Below, in pieces: positions 36,232 to 44,519 of a stretch of 64,000 nucleotides of DNA (position 1 is the first letter of the stretch; every line of letters starts with the position of its first letter). Origin of the DNA: Segatella copri (lineage in GTDB: Bacteria > Bacteroidota > Bacteroidia > Bacteroidales > Bacteroidaceae); the NCBI RefSeq assembly GCF_949820605.1, contig NZ_CATKVU010000006.1, positions 186,001 through 250,000 on the forward strand, given 5' to 3'. Position numbers and translations under genes: made by a program. Under the pieces are notes generated by a model that did no database searches, was not told where the DNA came from, and was given only the letters and a program-made list of their open reading frames with translations.

Positions 36232-38802
36232 ATGAGTGAGACATATACATTCAGAAGTATCTTCAGCAAACCTATTTCATACGCAAAAGACGAGGATCCT
36301 ATAGTAATTTCGAAAGTTATCATACCAAGAATACAGAGACCCTATGCGCAAGGAAGACTTGGTGAAGCAGAAACAAAGATAAGAAATTCCTTCTTGAAGG
36401 ATATTTTTAAATACTTGACATCTGAAAATGATGCCATCATGGACTTTCATTTTATCTATGGTTCTATCAAGAATATTGAAGATATTACAAATCAAAAAGA
36501 GTATATCTTGGAGCTATTAGATGGTCAGCAGCGTTTTACAACTCTGTTCCTTCTTCATTGGTTTCTTCTTAACAAAGAGAAAAGACAAAATACGGAAGTA
36601 GCAGAAAGCATTATCCATGCACTTAAAAGTTTCACCTATGAGACTAGAGCTACAGCTACTGCTTTTTGCCAATCTTTAGCTCAATATTCATGCAGCTTAG
36701 AAGATGAAAAGCCAAGCGTTTGCATACGTAGAGCAAGATGGTACTATCATAATTTTGACAAAGATTCTACCATTGCAGGTATGCTTGTCATGCTGGATGC
36801 TATGAACGAGGAATACAATAAGACTGAAAATAATAATCTCTTGGAAAAGACCGAGAGATTGCAATTCTATGTACTCCCCCTAATGCAGTACAATCTTTCA
36901 GAAGAACTATATATGAAGATGAATGCTCGTGGTCTGCCTCTATCTGTCTTTGATAATTTTAAAGCAGAATTTACAGGTGCTTTAAGAAAATGTAAAACAT
37001 TGACAGAAGAAAAGGTTGACTTAGAGGGTGGCATTCAAAATGAATTAATCTCACATGAAGAAAGTATTTCTCTGAAACTGGATGCCAAATGGATAGACTT
37101 GTTTTGGAATAAAAACAAATCTAATTCTGATGAAAGCTATATGAGATTTTTCAGTAGATTCTTTGCCTATCGATATATGATTGATAGTGATGTTGCAGCT
37201 AAAGAAATGACAAGCAAAGAACTTCCCATTTACTCATTTTATACACTTTCAGAAAGCAAAAAAAATGAAAATGTATATTTAGGATTTGATGAATATGAGA
37301 AAGTCTTGACCAACCATCCAGAATATTTTACGGCTTTAGAAAAAGTCTTAGATACACTTTGTTCGCATAAAGAAGAAATTGCCAAATCACTCACCCCGGC
37401 CTGGGGAAAAGAGAAAGAGGAAAACTTCTTTCTGGATTCTACAGCAACGTTTTCACAAACGCTCTTGGTTGTATTTGGAGCCATTTGTGAATTTATACTA
37501 TGCTATGAGGATTGGGAAGCAGATATTTACCAAAAATGGATGAGAATCGTATGGAACATCATAGAGAATACCAATATTGACAGTTTGATACCAGCAACCA
37601 ACACACTACGTAATTTATCTAATTTTACAAAAGCTGTTGCTTCGAATCAGCACAAAGCAAGTACATTCTATGATCTCAAATCCAGGGCAAAATGTAATAA
37701 CAGTTTCTTTGAGGCAGTAGCTGCTTCCAAGGAGATTGGCTCTTGGCCACGTCCATTCCAGGAAGAAATAGAAAAGGCCAAGAGAATTGCAGAGAATCCA
37801 GATTGGCTAACTGTGTTTCAAAGTGTAGAAGTCAATCCATTCATAAAAGGCACTACCTGTTTCTTCTATGAAGAAGGAATGCCAATAGAAGTATTCTGCA
37901 AGAACTGTGAGTGTATTCAAGAAATGTTTGATAAGGAAGGCATCAGTCCATATTATCGAAAGAATCATGTACTACTTCGTGCTATCAACTCCAATTTGTA
38001 CGAATGGGATGGTCAACTAGAGAACCGCTATGTAACAGAAGATAGTGAACCTAAAAAGTTCTTAAAGACATTCCTCATTAATGAGCCTATCATAAGAAAG
38101 ATGCTTATAGCAGCATTTAAGAATGCCAACAACAAGGAGGAGATTACATTCTTTTTAGAAGAGTACATCAAGAGCAACATTGTGTCACTGAATGGTTTAG
38201 AGAACTGGGATCTTCAACTTGCCATTGCTCATAACATCTTATGCCAAGACATCAGACTATACGACTGGATGACTTCTCAAAAAGCACCCGTTTGCATAAG
38301 TTGGTTTAAAGGACACATTGCTGTAGCTATACCACGTGTATGGTATGATAGATATTTAATCGATTCTGAAAGAGATGCCATAGCCCAAAAACTAAAAGAT
38401 GATTTTAGCATGGAATATTGGGAAGATGAAACTAAACATACCTATCTGTCTGATTTCGAAGAAACTGGACACTATAAAGGTGAAGATTTGTTTATGTTTG
38501 CATCACTATCAGACAAGGAAGATTATTCTATGAATTGCTGGTTCAAGAATTACCACGAAATTCGAATATTCATACAATGTCCAAGTCAAAAGAAATGTAA
38601 GGAACTTGAGAAATTATTACTTGAAGGTACCATATATGATGATGAGCGAAATTGCTTATACTTCGATACCGATATGGATGGTAACCTGATGGCTAGCTTT
38701 CATTACTTTTCAATAAGTGACTATAGTCCAATAAAGAAGCGTTTAGAGGAGATTTGGGATAAAGTAGAATCGGCGGTTAAAAAATTAACAAACAATAAGT
38801 AG
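36232..38802 (+). CDS. DUF262 protein, second gene of the tandem pair
   Basis: This 856-residue protein has DUF262 motifs IIPRIQRPYAQGRLG (about 25-40) and LELLDGQQRFTTLFLLHWF (about 93-111). Further family blocks are LYMKMNARGLPLSVFDNFKAEF, typical of the conserved MN-RG-L-L-FE/DNFKA stretch after the ParB-like domain. The remaining 500 residues are helical and mixed, and I find no HNH motif. A C-terminal region (IRIFIQCPSQKKCKE, CLYFDTDMD) resembles no family I know. The 5-base spacing from the first gene implies coupled translation. The pair is likely a two-component restriction-like defence unit in which only the first gene brings an obvious nuclease; that division is inference. Confidence 0.85.
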   Translation: MSETYTFRSIFSKPISYAKDEDPIVISKVIIPRIQRPYAQGRLGEAETKIRNSFLKDIFKYLTSENDAIMDFHFIYGSIKNIEDITNQKEYILELLDGQQRFTTLFLLHWFLLNKEKRQNTEVAESIIHALKSFTYETRATATAFCQSLAQYSCSLEDEKPSVCIRRARWYYHNFDKDSTIAGMLVMLDAMNEEYNKTENNNLLEKTERLQFYVLPLMQYNLSEELYMKMNARGLPLSVFDNFKAEFTGALRKCKTLTEEKVDLEGGIQNELISHEESISLKLDAKWIDLFWNKNKSNSDESYMRFFSRFFAYRYMIDSDVAAKEMTSKELPIYSFYTLSESKKNENVYLGFDEYEKVLTNHPEYFTALEKVLDTLCSHKEEIAKSLTPAWGKEKEENFFLDSTATFSQTLLVVFGAICEFILCYEDWEADIYQKWMRIVWNIIENTNIDSLIPATNTLRNLSNFTKAVASNQHKASTFYDLKSRAKCNNSFFEAVAASKEIGSWPRPFQEEIEKAKRIAENPDWLTVFQSVEVNPFIKGTTCFFYEEGMPIEVFCKNCECIQEMFDKEGISPYYRKNHVLLRAINSNLYEWDGQLENRYVTEDSEPKKFLKTFLINEPIIRKMLIAAFKNANNKEEITFFLEEYIKSNIVSLNGLENWDLQLAIAHNILCQDIRLYDWMTSQKAPVCISWFKGHIAVAIPRVWYDRYLIDSERDAIAQKLKDDFSMEYWEDETKHTYLSDFEETGHYKGEDLFMFASLSDKEDYSMNCWFKNYHEIRIFIQCPSQKKCKELEKLLLEGTIYDDERNCLYFDTDMDGNLMASFHYFSISDYSPIKKRLEEIWDKVESAVKKLTNNK

Positions 38803-38852
38803 CAATGAATTCGCGAAATAGAAGAATACAAGAAAAAACATAAATAAGCATC

Positions 38853-38884
38853 AGCCAAGAAGCCAGGAGCTTCTTGGCTTTTTT
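38853..38884 (+). terminator. Rho-independent terminator of the DUF262 pair
   Basis: An 11-bp perfect stem AGCCAAGAAGC / GCTTCTTGGCT with a 5-base loop is followed by six T. Confidence 0.92.
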
Positions 38885-38965
38885 CGTCTAAAATATTAAA
38901 TCTTTAATGTTGCAATTTGCGACCTTAAACATAGGAAATCATGGTTTGTGATATCCAATGTATTA

Positions 38966-39009
38966 AATCGAGTAGGAGGAAAACAAAGTAGTTTTTCTCC
39001 TACTCGATT
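38966..39009 (-). terminator. Long hairpin, terminator of the cvfB-like gene
   Basis: AATCGAGTAGGAG (38966-38978) pairs with CTCCTACTCGATT (38997-39009), and an inner A-run pairs with a T-run. It lies 37 bases beyond the stop of the minus-strand gene, with a short T-rich flank in that direction. Confidence 0.7.
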
Positions 39010-39045
39010 ATATACCTTATTATATATATATACATCTAATCTGCT

Positions 39046-39888
39046 TTATTCCGCCAGTCGGATGCTCATCGGGCTTACGGTGATGAGGCGCTTCTTGTAG
39101 AGGTCGCCCACGGCACGCTTGTAAACCTTCTTGCTCACGTGGAAACGCTCGTAGATGTCGTCGGCTTCGCTCTTGTCGCCAAGGTTACACTCGCCGTCGT
39201 TGTCCAGGAGATACTGGTAGAGGGTCTCGGCGAAGTCGGCTGTCTGCTGGATGCCGGTCTTCTGCAGGGTGACATCTATCTTTCCGTCAGGACGAACTCT
39301 TCCGATGTAGCCCTTCATCTTGTCACCGGTATGGATGTACTGGAAGATCTGGTCCTGATAGAGGAGACCCGGATACTGGTTGTCGATGATAACCTTGAAA
39401 CCGAGATCGGTCTTCTGCCAGATGAGGAGATCCACCTCGTCACCATGCTTGTAGTGAGGATGGTCTTCGTTGAGATAACGCTCAATCTTGGCAGAGGCAA
39501 CGATGCGATAGCTCTCCTCGTCGATGTGGATATGCACGATGTAGGAGTTGCCGAGCACCATACGTTTCTTCTGCTCGCGGAATGGGCAGAAGATGTCCTT
39601 CATTAGCCCCCAACCCAGAAAGGCTCCGTATTCGTTGACCCATTTCACTTCGAGATAGGCGAAGTCGCCCACCTTAGCCAATGGGGTTTCGGTGGTAGCG
39701 ATGAGGCGCTCTTCCTGGTCGAGATAGATAAAGACATCCAGCTCGTCGCCGATGCCTGCGTCTTCAGGTACGTAGCGGGATGGTAGGAGGATTTCTCCCT
39801 CGTCACCACCATCGAGATACAGACCGAAATCAACTTTCTTTACGATGCGAAGGCGATTGTAATCGCCGAGTTTTATCTTTTTGCTCAT
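39046..39888 (-). CDS. cvfB: CvfB-family S1-domain RNA-binding protein
   Basis: This 280-residue protein has three consecutive S1-like beta-barrels and a C-terminal winged helix, the arrangement of CvfB (YitL). The barrels start at about residues 6 ([18 protein letters not shown]), 72 ([21 protein letters not shown]) and 145 ([22 protein letters not shown]), with a further S1-like [16 protein letters not shown] near 212. The winged helix is [24 protein letters not shown]. Relatives bind RNA and affect virulence-gene expression in Gram-positives; the target here is unknown. Its ATG overlaps the stop of the lolD-like gene by 4 bases, so it is the second gene of a two-gene operon. Confidence 0.88.
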   Translation of the reverse strand: MSKKIKLGDYNRLRIVKKVDFGLYLDGGDEGEILLPSRYVPEDAGIGDELDVFIYLDQEERLIATTETPLAKVGDFAYLEVKWVNEYGAFLGWGLMKDIFCPFREQKKRMVLGNSYIVHIHIDEESYRIVASAKIERYLNEDHPHYKHGDEVDLLIWQKTDLGFKVIIDNQYPGLLYQDQIFQYIHTGDKMKGYIGRVRPDGKIDVTLQKTGIQQTADFAETLYQYLLDNDGECNLGDKSEADDIYERFHVSKKVYKRAVGDLYKKRLITVSPMSIRLAE

Positions 39889-40631
39889 ATAATATTATCT
39901 TCAGTTTTTTCTTCTGTTGTTGGGGCTTTTGCAACTTCTGCAGGTTCTTCCTGGCTATCAGCAGCTCCAGCTTCCACTGTCTTCTCAATCATTCCATCCT
40001 TGAGATGGATGGTGCGGTCGGTGATGGCAGCAAGGCCCTCATCATGAGTTACGATGACGAAAGTCTGACCGAACTTGTCTCTGAGGTCGAAGAAGAGCTG
40101 GTGAAGCTCAGCCTTGTTCTTGGTGTCGAGACTTCCTGATGGCTCATCGGCAAGGATGACGGCAGGATTATTGATCAAAGCTCTCGCCACGGCTACACGC
40201 TGTTTCTCACCACCGGATAACTCGGCAGGCTTGTGACTGGCTCTATCGCTCAAGCCCATGAACGCCAGTAACTCCTCGGCACGCTCCTTGGCTTCTTTTC
40301 GGCTCTTGCCTGCAATGAAGGCAGGAATCATGATGTTCTCCAGGGCGGTGAACTCAGGGAGAAGTTGGTGGAACTGGAAGACGAAACCGAGATGCTGGTT
40401 CCGGAAATCGCTCAGTTTCTTGGTGCTGAGGCTGCTTGCATCGATGCCATCAACCATGATGCTGCCACTATCAGGCTTGTCGAGGGTACCGATAATCTGG
40501 AGAAGTGTAGTCTTGCCGGCACCACTAGGACCGACGATACTTACCACCTCGCCCTTGTCAATATGCAGGTCGATGCCCTTAAGCACCTGCAGGGAGCCGA
40601 AGCTCTTGGTTATACCTTTTATATCAATCAT
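39885..40631 (-). CDS. lolD: LolD-like ABC transporter ATP-binding protein
   Basis: This 248-residue ATPase has Walker [17 protein letters not shown] (about 38-53), Q-loop [17 protein letters not shown], signature [15 protein letters not shown], Walker [13 protein letters not shown] and switch His [10 protein letters not shown]. These blocks fit the LolD/MacB group that powers lipoprotein release or macrolide-type export. ATG 40631 ([12 protein letters not shown]) is chosen over a TTG at 40670, because family homology starts there and a -7 box (TAATTTTG, 40658-40665) overlaps the longer frame. It carries an unusual C-terminal extension of about 30 residues rich in E, A and P ([15 protein letters not shown]). 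The membrane partners are not adjacent. Confidence 0.88.
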   Translation of the reverse strand: MIDIKGITKSFGSLQVLKGIDLHIDKGEVVSIVGPSGAGKTTLLQIIGTLDKPDSGSIMVDGIDASSLSTKKLSDFRNQHLGFVFQFHQLLPEFTALENIMIPAFIAGKSRKEAKERAEELLAFMGLSDRASHKPAELSGGEKQRVAVARALINNPAVILADEPSGSLDTKNKAELHQLFFDLRDKFGQTFVIVTHDEGLAAITDRTIHLKDGMIEKTVEAGAADSQEEPAEVAKAPTTEEKTEDNII

Positions 40632-40805
40632 TTTCTTACTCAAAATTATTTTGCAGGCAAAATTAAGCAAAATATTTGGAAATGCCTAATTTTAAGAGAT
40701 AAAAAGAAATAAGGAGGGATATAAAAAAACAAAACGCGCCTTATTCTTGCAAATAAAGCTCGTTTCAGTACTCAATTCTGTATTACTTTCTATAAAATAT
40801 AGGTG

Positions 40806-42197
40806 CTATTTCAACCCATCGGCATCACTGGTGGTCTTCAATCCGTTGCTCTTTTCTCTAGGGGTGATATTCACCTCCTTTGCCACGGTATTCTCGATGA
40901 GGCTGGCATCGAATGCCACCTTCTTGTCGGTACAGTTGATGTTCTCAAAGGTGAAATCTACCAGATGGTATTTTTCGCTCTTGCCCATATCGAAGAAGTT
41001 GTCGCAATCCATCTGGATATTCTTCATCGTGATGTTGTTGCACTGGCTCAGCGGCATGTCCTTGCGATCGCCTAGTTTGAAGAACTGCTTCCATGGGCGG
41101 ATGACGAGGAAGCTGCCTGTGGTGCCCTGGATGTTATCCACCGTTACGTACTCGTAATGCTGAGGAGTATCAGGGCGCATCTTCAGCCAGAGTACGCGCT
41201 GTGCATTGCCCACCTTGATGTTGCGCAATACGATGTTGCGGTCTTTCACGCTCTCGCTGCCGAGGGTTAAGCAGCCGTGCACTCTTCCGTAGTTACAGTT
41301 CTGGATGAGCACGTTATATACAGGACCATTCTCCGGTGCCTGATCAGCCCAGGTTCCCTTACCGCCCTTGATGGCGATGGCATCATCGTTTACGCTCATG
41401 TAGCAGCCATCCACCAGCACATCGTGGCATACATCGATGTCGATGGCATCGCTACTTGGTGCCCGCATGCCACTGGTAGGGGCGAAGATGGTGCAGCCCA
41501 GGAAGCGGACATGGTCGCAACGGTAGATGTGGTTGGTCCAGAACGGACTATTCTGGATATGTACATCCTGCAAGGTTACGTTGCTTGAGTTGCTGATATA
41601 GACGAGGCGGGGACGCTGTGCATCCTTGTTGGTGCATTCACGGTTCCAGGTGCGACGAATCCAGAACTCCTCCCAATAGTGATAACCGTTGCCATCGATG
41701 GTACCTGGACCGGCGATGGTAAAGCCATCACATTTGTCGGCATTGATGAATGCCGAGAAGTATTTGCAGGTCTCGCCCTCGATGCGGGTTTCTACCACTG
41801 GGAAGTTGGCGATGCGATCGCTACCTTTCAGTTTTCCGCCTTCCGAAACATAGAGATGAGTCTTTGGACGGAAGAAGAGGGCACCGCTCTGATAGGTTCC
41901 GGCAGGCACCACGATAACGCCACCGCCATCTTGGGCAGCACGGTCGATAACAGCCTGGATGGCCTTGGTCTGAATCAGGGTGCTATCCGTTTTCACGCCA
42001 TAGTCGGTGAGAACGTATTTCTTGCCCAGGGTATCCACGTTCACCTTCTGGGCGTTGCTGAACCAGGCATCCATCTTTGTGCCATCAGGCCAAAGTTCGG
42101 TTTGTGCCTTCTTTGCTTTCTTCTGTTTCTTTGCGGCGTTGGCGCTTAGTGGCGAAAACGCCACTAGGCAAGCCATCAGCCAGATATATTTCTTCAT
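40806..42197 (-). CDS. GH28 polygalacturonase
   Basis: This 463-residue exported enzyme has a signal peptide ending SANAAK. The right-handed beta-helix of GH28 is clear: GPGTIDGNGYHYWEEFW, NSPFWTNHIYRCDHV, then the catalytic Asp strands DAIDIDVCHDVLVDGC and SVNDDAIAIKGGKG, and HGCLTLGSESV in place of the usual GHG-x-SIGS. It hydrolyses galacturonide links in pectin or rhamnogalacturonan. It follows the GH105 gene by 89 bases on the same strand. Together they suggest breakdown of pectic backbones, the GH28 acting on chains and the GH105 on the unsaturated ends. Confidence 0.93.
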   Translation of the reverse strand: MKKYIWLMACLVAFSPLSANAAKKQKKAKKAQTELWPDGTKMDAWFSNAQKVNVDTLGKKYVLTDYGVKTDSTLIQTKAIQAVIDRAAQDGGGVIVVPAGTYQSGALFFRPKTHLYVSEGGKLKGSDRIANFPVVETRIEGETCKYFSAFINADKCDGFTIAGPGTIDGNGYHYWEEFWIRRTWNRECTNKDAQRPRLVYISNSSNVTLQDVHIQNSPFWTNHIYRCDHVRFLGCTIFAPTSGMRAPSSDAIDIDVCHDVLVDGCYMSVNDDAIAIKGGKGTWADQAPENGPVYNVLIQNCNYGRVHGCLTLGSESVKDRNIVLRNIKVGNAQRVLWLKMRPDTPQHYEYVTVDNIQGTTGSFLVIRPWKQFFKLGDRKDMPLSQCNNITMKNIQMDCDNFFDMGKSEKYHLVDFTFENINCTDKKVAFDASLIENTVAKEVNITPREKSNGLKTTSDADGLK

Positions 42198-42286
42198 GAT
42201 TTGTTTTCTTTTTTAGCTTTAAAACTTAGACTTGGGGACCAGCGATGGAATCGCTGGGAACGGTGGCGGAAGGGGGAGGTTCTTTT

Positions 42287-43405
42287 TTACCTTTTTACTT
42301 TTAAAAGCTTGTAATACTCTGCAGCACCAAGCAGGAGGCAACCTGTGCCGTAGTCCTCGAAATCAGGAACGGAGGTGAAGGTGACAGGCTGGCCAGCTGA
42401 TGGCTCCTTTCCGGTGCCTTGGTTATAGCCGATGAAACCATCCTCGTGAACGGATGCGGCAAGAGCCTTCCATGCCTTGTCCATCGCCTTCTGATAGGTG
42501 GCTCTAGGAAGAATGCCCTGCTGAACACCCCATGCCATACCATAGAGGAAGAGACCTGTACCGGTCATCTCAGGACCGCCATAGTTGGCAGGACAGACGA
42601 GGCTTACGTTCCAGTAGCCATCCTTGCGCTGGCATTTCAGAATAGCCTGGCTCATAGAGATGAAATCCTTCTTCAGATACTGATAGTACTTGTCGGTCTT
42701 TGGCAAAGTCTCCATCACGCGGACCAGGGCTGCATATACCCAACCGTTGCCACGGCTCCAATAGCAGTTGCTGCCATCCTTCTCCTTGTAAGGTGGCACG
42801 TAATCCTTGTCTCTCCACCAGAGACCCTCTTTCTTGTTGAAGAGACCATTAGCCAGGGTATCACGGCTCCATTTATAGGAATTCATTGCATAATCCAGAT
42901 ACTTGCGCTCGCCAGTAATCTTGGCATAGGCAGGCATTGCCATCTGGATGGCGTCAATCCAAGTCCAATAATTCACACGCTTGGTGCTCATCTGATGGTC
43001 TAGGTTTTCCTTTACCTTGCTCAAGTCCTTCTTGCCGCCTGTCTGAACGTAGCGATCCATGTAGGTTTGCTGGCAGCACTGGTTGTCGGCATCGGTATCG
43101 TTCACGCTGCCACGGGCAGTCCACTTGTGATAATCCGCCCACTTGTCGGTATAGTCGAGATAGCGCTGCTGAGGGTCAATCTCGTAAAGCGCCATCAATC
43201 CCTCGTAATACACGGCGCGGGTCCAGAGGTTGCTGGTACGCTTTTTCTTCACGAAAGTGTCGATGGTTGGATCACTGTACTTCGTCATGAAGTAGTTGTT
43301 GGTGCGATGAGCTACCTCCAGAATTTCATTTTGCAATGCGGTCTGGGCAGAAACAGAAGTCAAACCCAGAAGCATGAAGAGCGATGAAAAGATCAGTTTC
43401 TTCAT
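42287..43405 (-). CDS. GH105 unsaturated rhamnogalacturonyl hydrolase
   Basis: This protein has about 372 residues from ATG 43405, where a signal peptide begins (MKKLIFSSLFMLLG...SVSAQ); the frame extends 28 codons upstream but across the promoter. The family is the alpha/alpha-barrel YteR/RhiN type. Typical blocks are NLWTRAVYYEGLMALYEID, NYWTWIDAIQMAMPAYAKI (catalytic Asp in WIDA), SNCYWSRGNGWVYAALVRV, and PEMTGTGLFLYGMAWGV. It removes the unsaturated uronic residue left by pectate or rhamnogalacturonan lyases. It is the first gene of the operon with GH28 and has a very good promoter upstream. Confidence 0.94.
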   Translation of the reverse strand: MKKLIFSSLFMLLGLTSVSAQTALQNEILEVAHRTNNYFMTKYSDPTIDTFVKKKRTSNLWTRAVYYEGLMALYEIDPQQRYLDYTDKWADYHKWTARGSVNDTDADNQCCQQTYMDRYVQTGGKKDLSKVKENLDHQMSTKRVNYWTWIDAIQMAMPAYAKITGERKYLDYAMNSYKWSRDTLANGLFNKKEGLWWRDKDYVPPYKEKDGSNCYWSRGNGWVYAALVRVMETLPKTDKYYQYLKKDFISMSQAILKCQRKDGYWNVSLVCPANYGGPEMTGTGLFLYGMAWGVQQGILPRATYQKAMDKAWKALAASVHEDGFIGYNQGTGKEPSAGQPVTFTSVPDFEDYGTGCLLLGAAEYYKLLKVKR

Positions 43406-43458
43406 TTGTCTTGTTATTAATGTTAGTTTATCAATTGTTTCTTGTTTTATTTCATCTG

Positions 43459-43490
43459 CAAAATTACGCTGAATAATTCTAACTTCCAAA
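43459..43490 (-). promoter_or_regulatory. Promoter of the GH105-GH28 operon
   Basis: On the minus strand TTTG (43490-43487) and TAATTTTG (43466-43459) are separated by exactly 20 bases. Transcription would start near 43452, about 47 bases before the GH105 ATG. Confidence 0.8.
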
Positions 43491-43643
43491 TTTTTATGTT
43501 GTTTTTTTCAGCAATCCTGCATTTCGTTGTTACTTCTGATTGACGTTGCAAAGATACAACATTTCCGTTTCCTACCTATGCGATTTGTGCGATTTGCGTG
43601 GATTCGGGAAATAAAGTACAGAAAATACTATGAAATCATTCTG

Positions 43644-43727
43644 AAAATATCTCCGAAGGATAAAAAGATAACTCCGATAGATAAGAAATTATCTCCGATA
43701 GATAGCAAAATATCTCCGATAAAGAAG
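43644..43727 (+). repeat. Four 21-bp tandem repeats
   Basis: Units at 43644-43664, 43665-43685, 43686-43706 and 43707-43727 share ATCTCCGATAGATAA with small changes. Because the unit is a multiple of 3, the array would encode a seven-residue repeat (KISPIDK). There are no spacers, so it is a minisatellite and not a CRISPR. Confidence 0.85.
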
Positions 43728-43751
43728 ATATGGAAACTGTGTTGGGGTGAC

Positions 43752-43962
43752 GAGGTGAAGGGTGAAGGGTATATTTTAAATCTTTATATTATATTCTTTT
43801 TTAGGGCTTTTTCGATTTTTGACCCTAGGGTCTTTTTTTGAATTACCCTCTTTTTTCTTTACCCACGCGTACATATATAAATAGAGTTTTCAAACCTTCA
43901 CCCTTCACCTTTTTATTTAACATTCTGTAAATCAATTTATTACAGGTGAAGGGTGTGAAGGG
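43752..43962. repeat. Dispersed GGTGAAGGG-type motif, three copies in both orientations
   Basis: GAGGTGAAGGGTGAAGGGT (43752-43770) and GGTGAAGGGTGTGAAGGG (43945-43962) are direct copies. CCTTCACCCTTCACC (43895-43909) is the inverted copy. Pairing between inverted copies could form large hairpins. Confidence 0.75.
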
Positions 43963-44052
43963 CGTTTTTCCGCTTTTCTTAAACATATTTTAAGAAATGA
44001 ATCTGTCTTTACATTTTTTTTAAAGTTGCATTTCCTTGAGATGTTAGATTGA

Positions 44053-44382
44053 TATTTCCATATTTTAAATATCTTGTTAACTGACAGTAGTTTTGGCTAT
44101 TTGGATGAAAATTTAATATTTTTAGATAAGAATGCCAAGGCATTCGATAAGTTGACTTTCACCGTGAAGGGCGATGCGAATATCGTGGCGGTGGATAATG
44201 GAAACATCTTATCGGATGAACTTCATATCGGAAAGACCCAGTTGGAGAAAACCATTCAGCGCCATCTCTTCCAAGGTTCCGCCCTCGTAATATTGCGTGC
44301 CGGTGCTAAGCCTGGAAAGATAGGACTCTCGGTAGCGGGAGAAAAGATGAAAGCTAAGAAGTTGGTTTTGAATACGAAATGA
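44053..44382 (+). pseudogene. C-terminal remnant of a GH2-type glycosidase
   Basis: The open frame preceding TGA 44382 (about 109 codons) reads like the last Ig-like domain of Bacteroidota family 2 glycosidases: DKLTFTVKGDANIVAVDNGN, then FQGSALVILRAGAKPGKIGLSV. In intact proteins this follows the catalytic barrel. The frame is closed by a stop at 44050, and no upstream GH2 sequence remains. A beta-galactosidase or similar enzyme once stood here, which fits the neighbouring pectin genes. The most 5' start is only a TTG (44074) with no promoter. Confidence 0.65.
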
Positions 44383-44387
44383 ATATG

Positions 44388-44420
44388 AAAAAAGGTCGCC
44401 AAAATGCTGGCGACCTTTTT
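44388..44420. terminator. Terminator hairpin, left copy of a repeated pair
   Basis: GGTCGCCA and TGGCGACC (loop AAATGC or similar) are flanked by six A and five T, so the hairpin works in both directions. The sequence is nearly identical to 56603-56636, 12.2 kb away. Confidence 0.92.
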
Positions 44421-44431
44421 AGTATTTATTT

Positions 44432-44511
44432 CGCTATATCCGTCGAAATTCGACAGATTTTCCGCTATAAGAATGCCGAATTCGCTATAATTCCGCTATA
44501 ATCCGCTATAA
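44432..44511. repeat. Five copies of CGCTATAA/T
   Basis: CGCTATA occurs at 44432, 44463, 44483, 44494 and 44504, the last three almost in tandem with TCCGCTATAAT as the unit. The cluster sits just outside the 3' end of the three-gene operon, beside the terminator repeat. Confidence 0.8.
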
Positions 44512-44519
44512 TATGCCCT

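Larger units (their letters stand above)
43406..44052. other. Repeat-rich spacer between the pectin operon and the GH2 remnant
   Basis: This spacer of about 650 bases contains the GH105 promoter, a second minus-strand -7-like box (TATCTTTG, 43556-43549), four 21-bp tandem repeats, three copies of a GGTGAAGGG-type motif, and a 12-bp palindrome GACCCTAGGGTC (about 43820-43832) followed by seven T that may terminate plus-strand transcription. A 104-codon open frame (43527-43841) runs through the tandem repeats; I do not call it a gene. Confidence 0.6.

Noticed and set aside
43644..43727. Possible CRISPR array
   Set aside because: The 21-bp units are directly adjacent without unique spacers and no cas genes are present.
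43527..43841. A 104-codon frame through the 21-bp tandem repeats
   Set aside because: It crosses promoter and repeat DNA and ends in low-complexity Phe-rich sequence; the repeat is reported instead of a gene.
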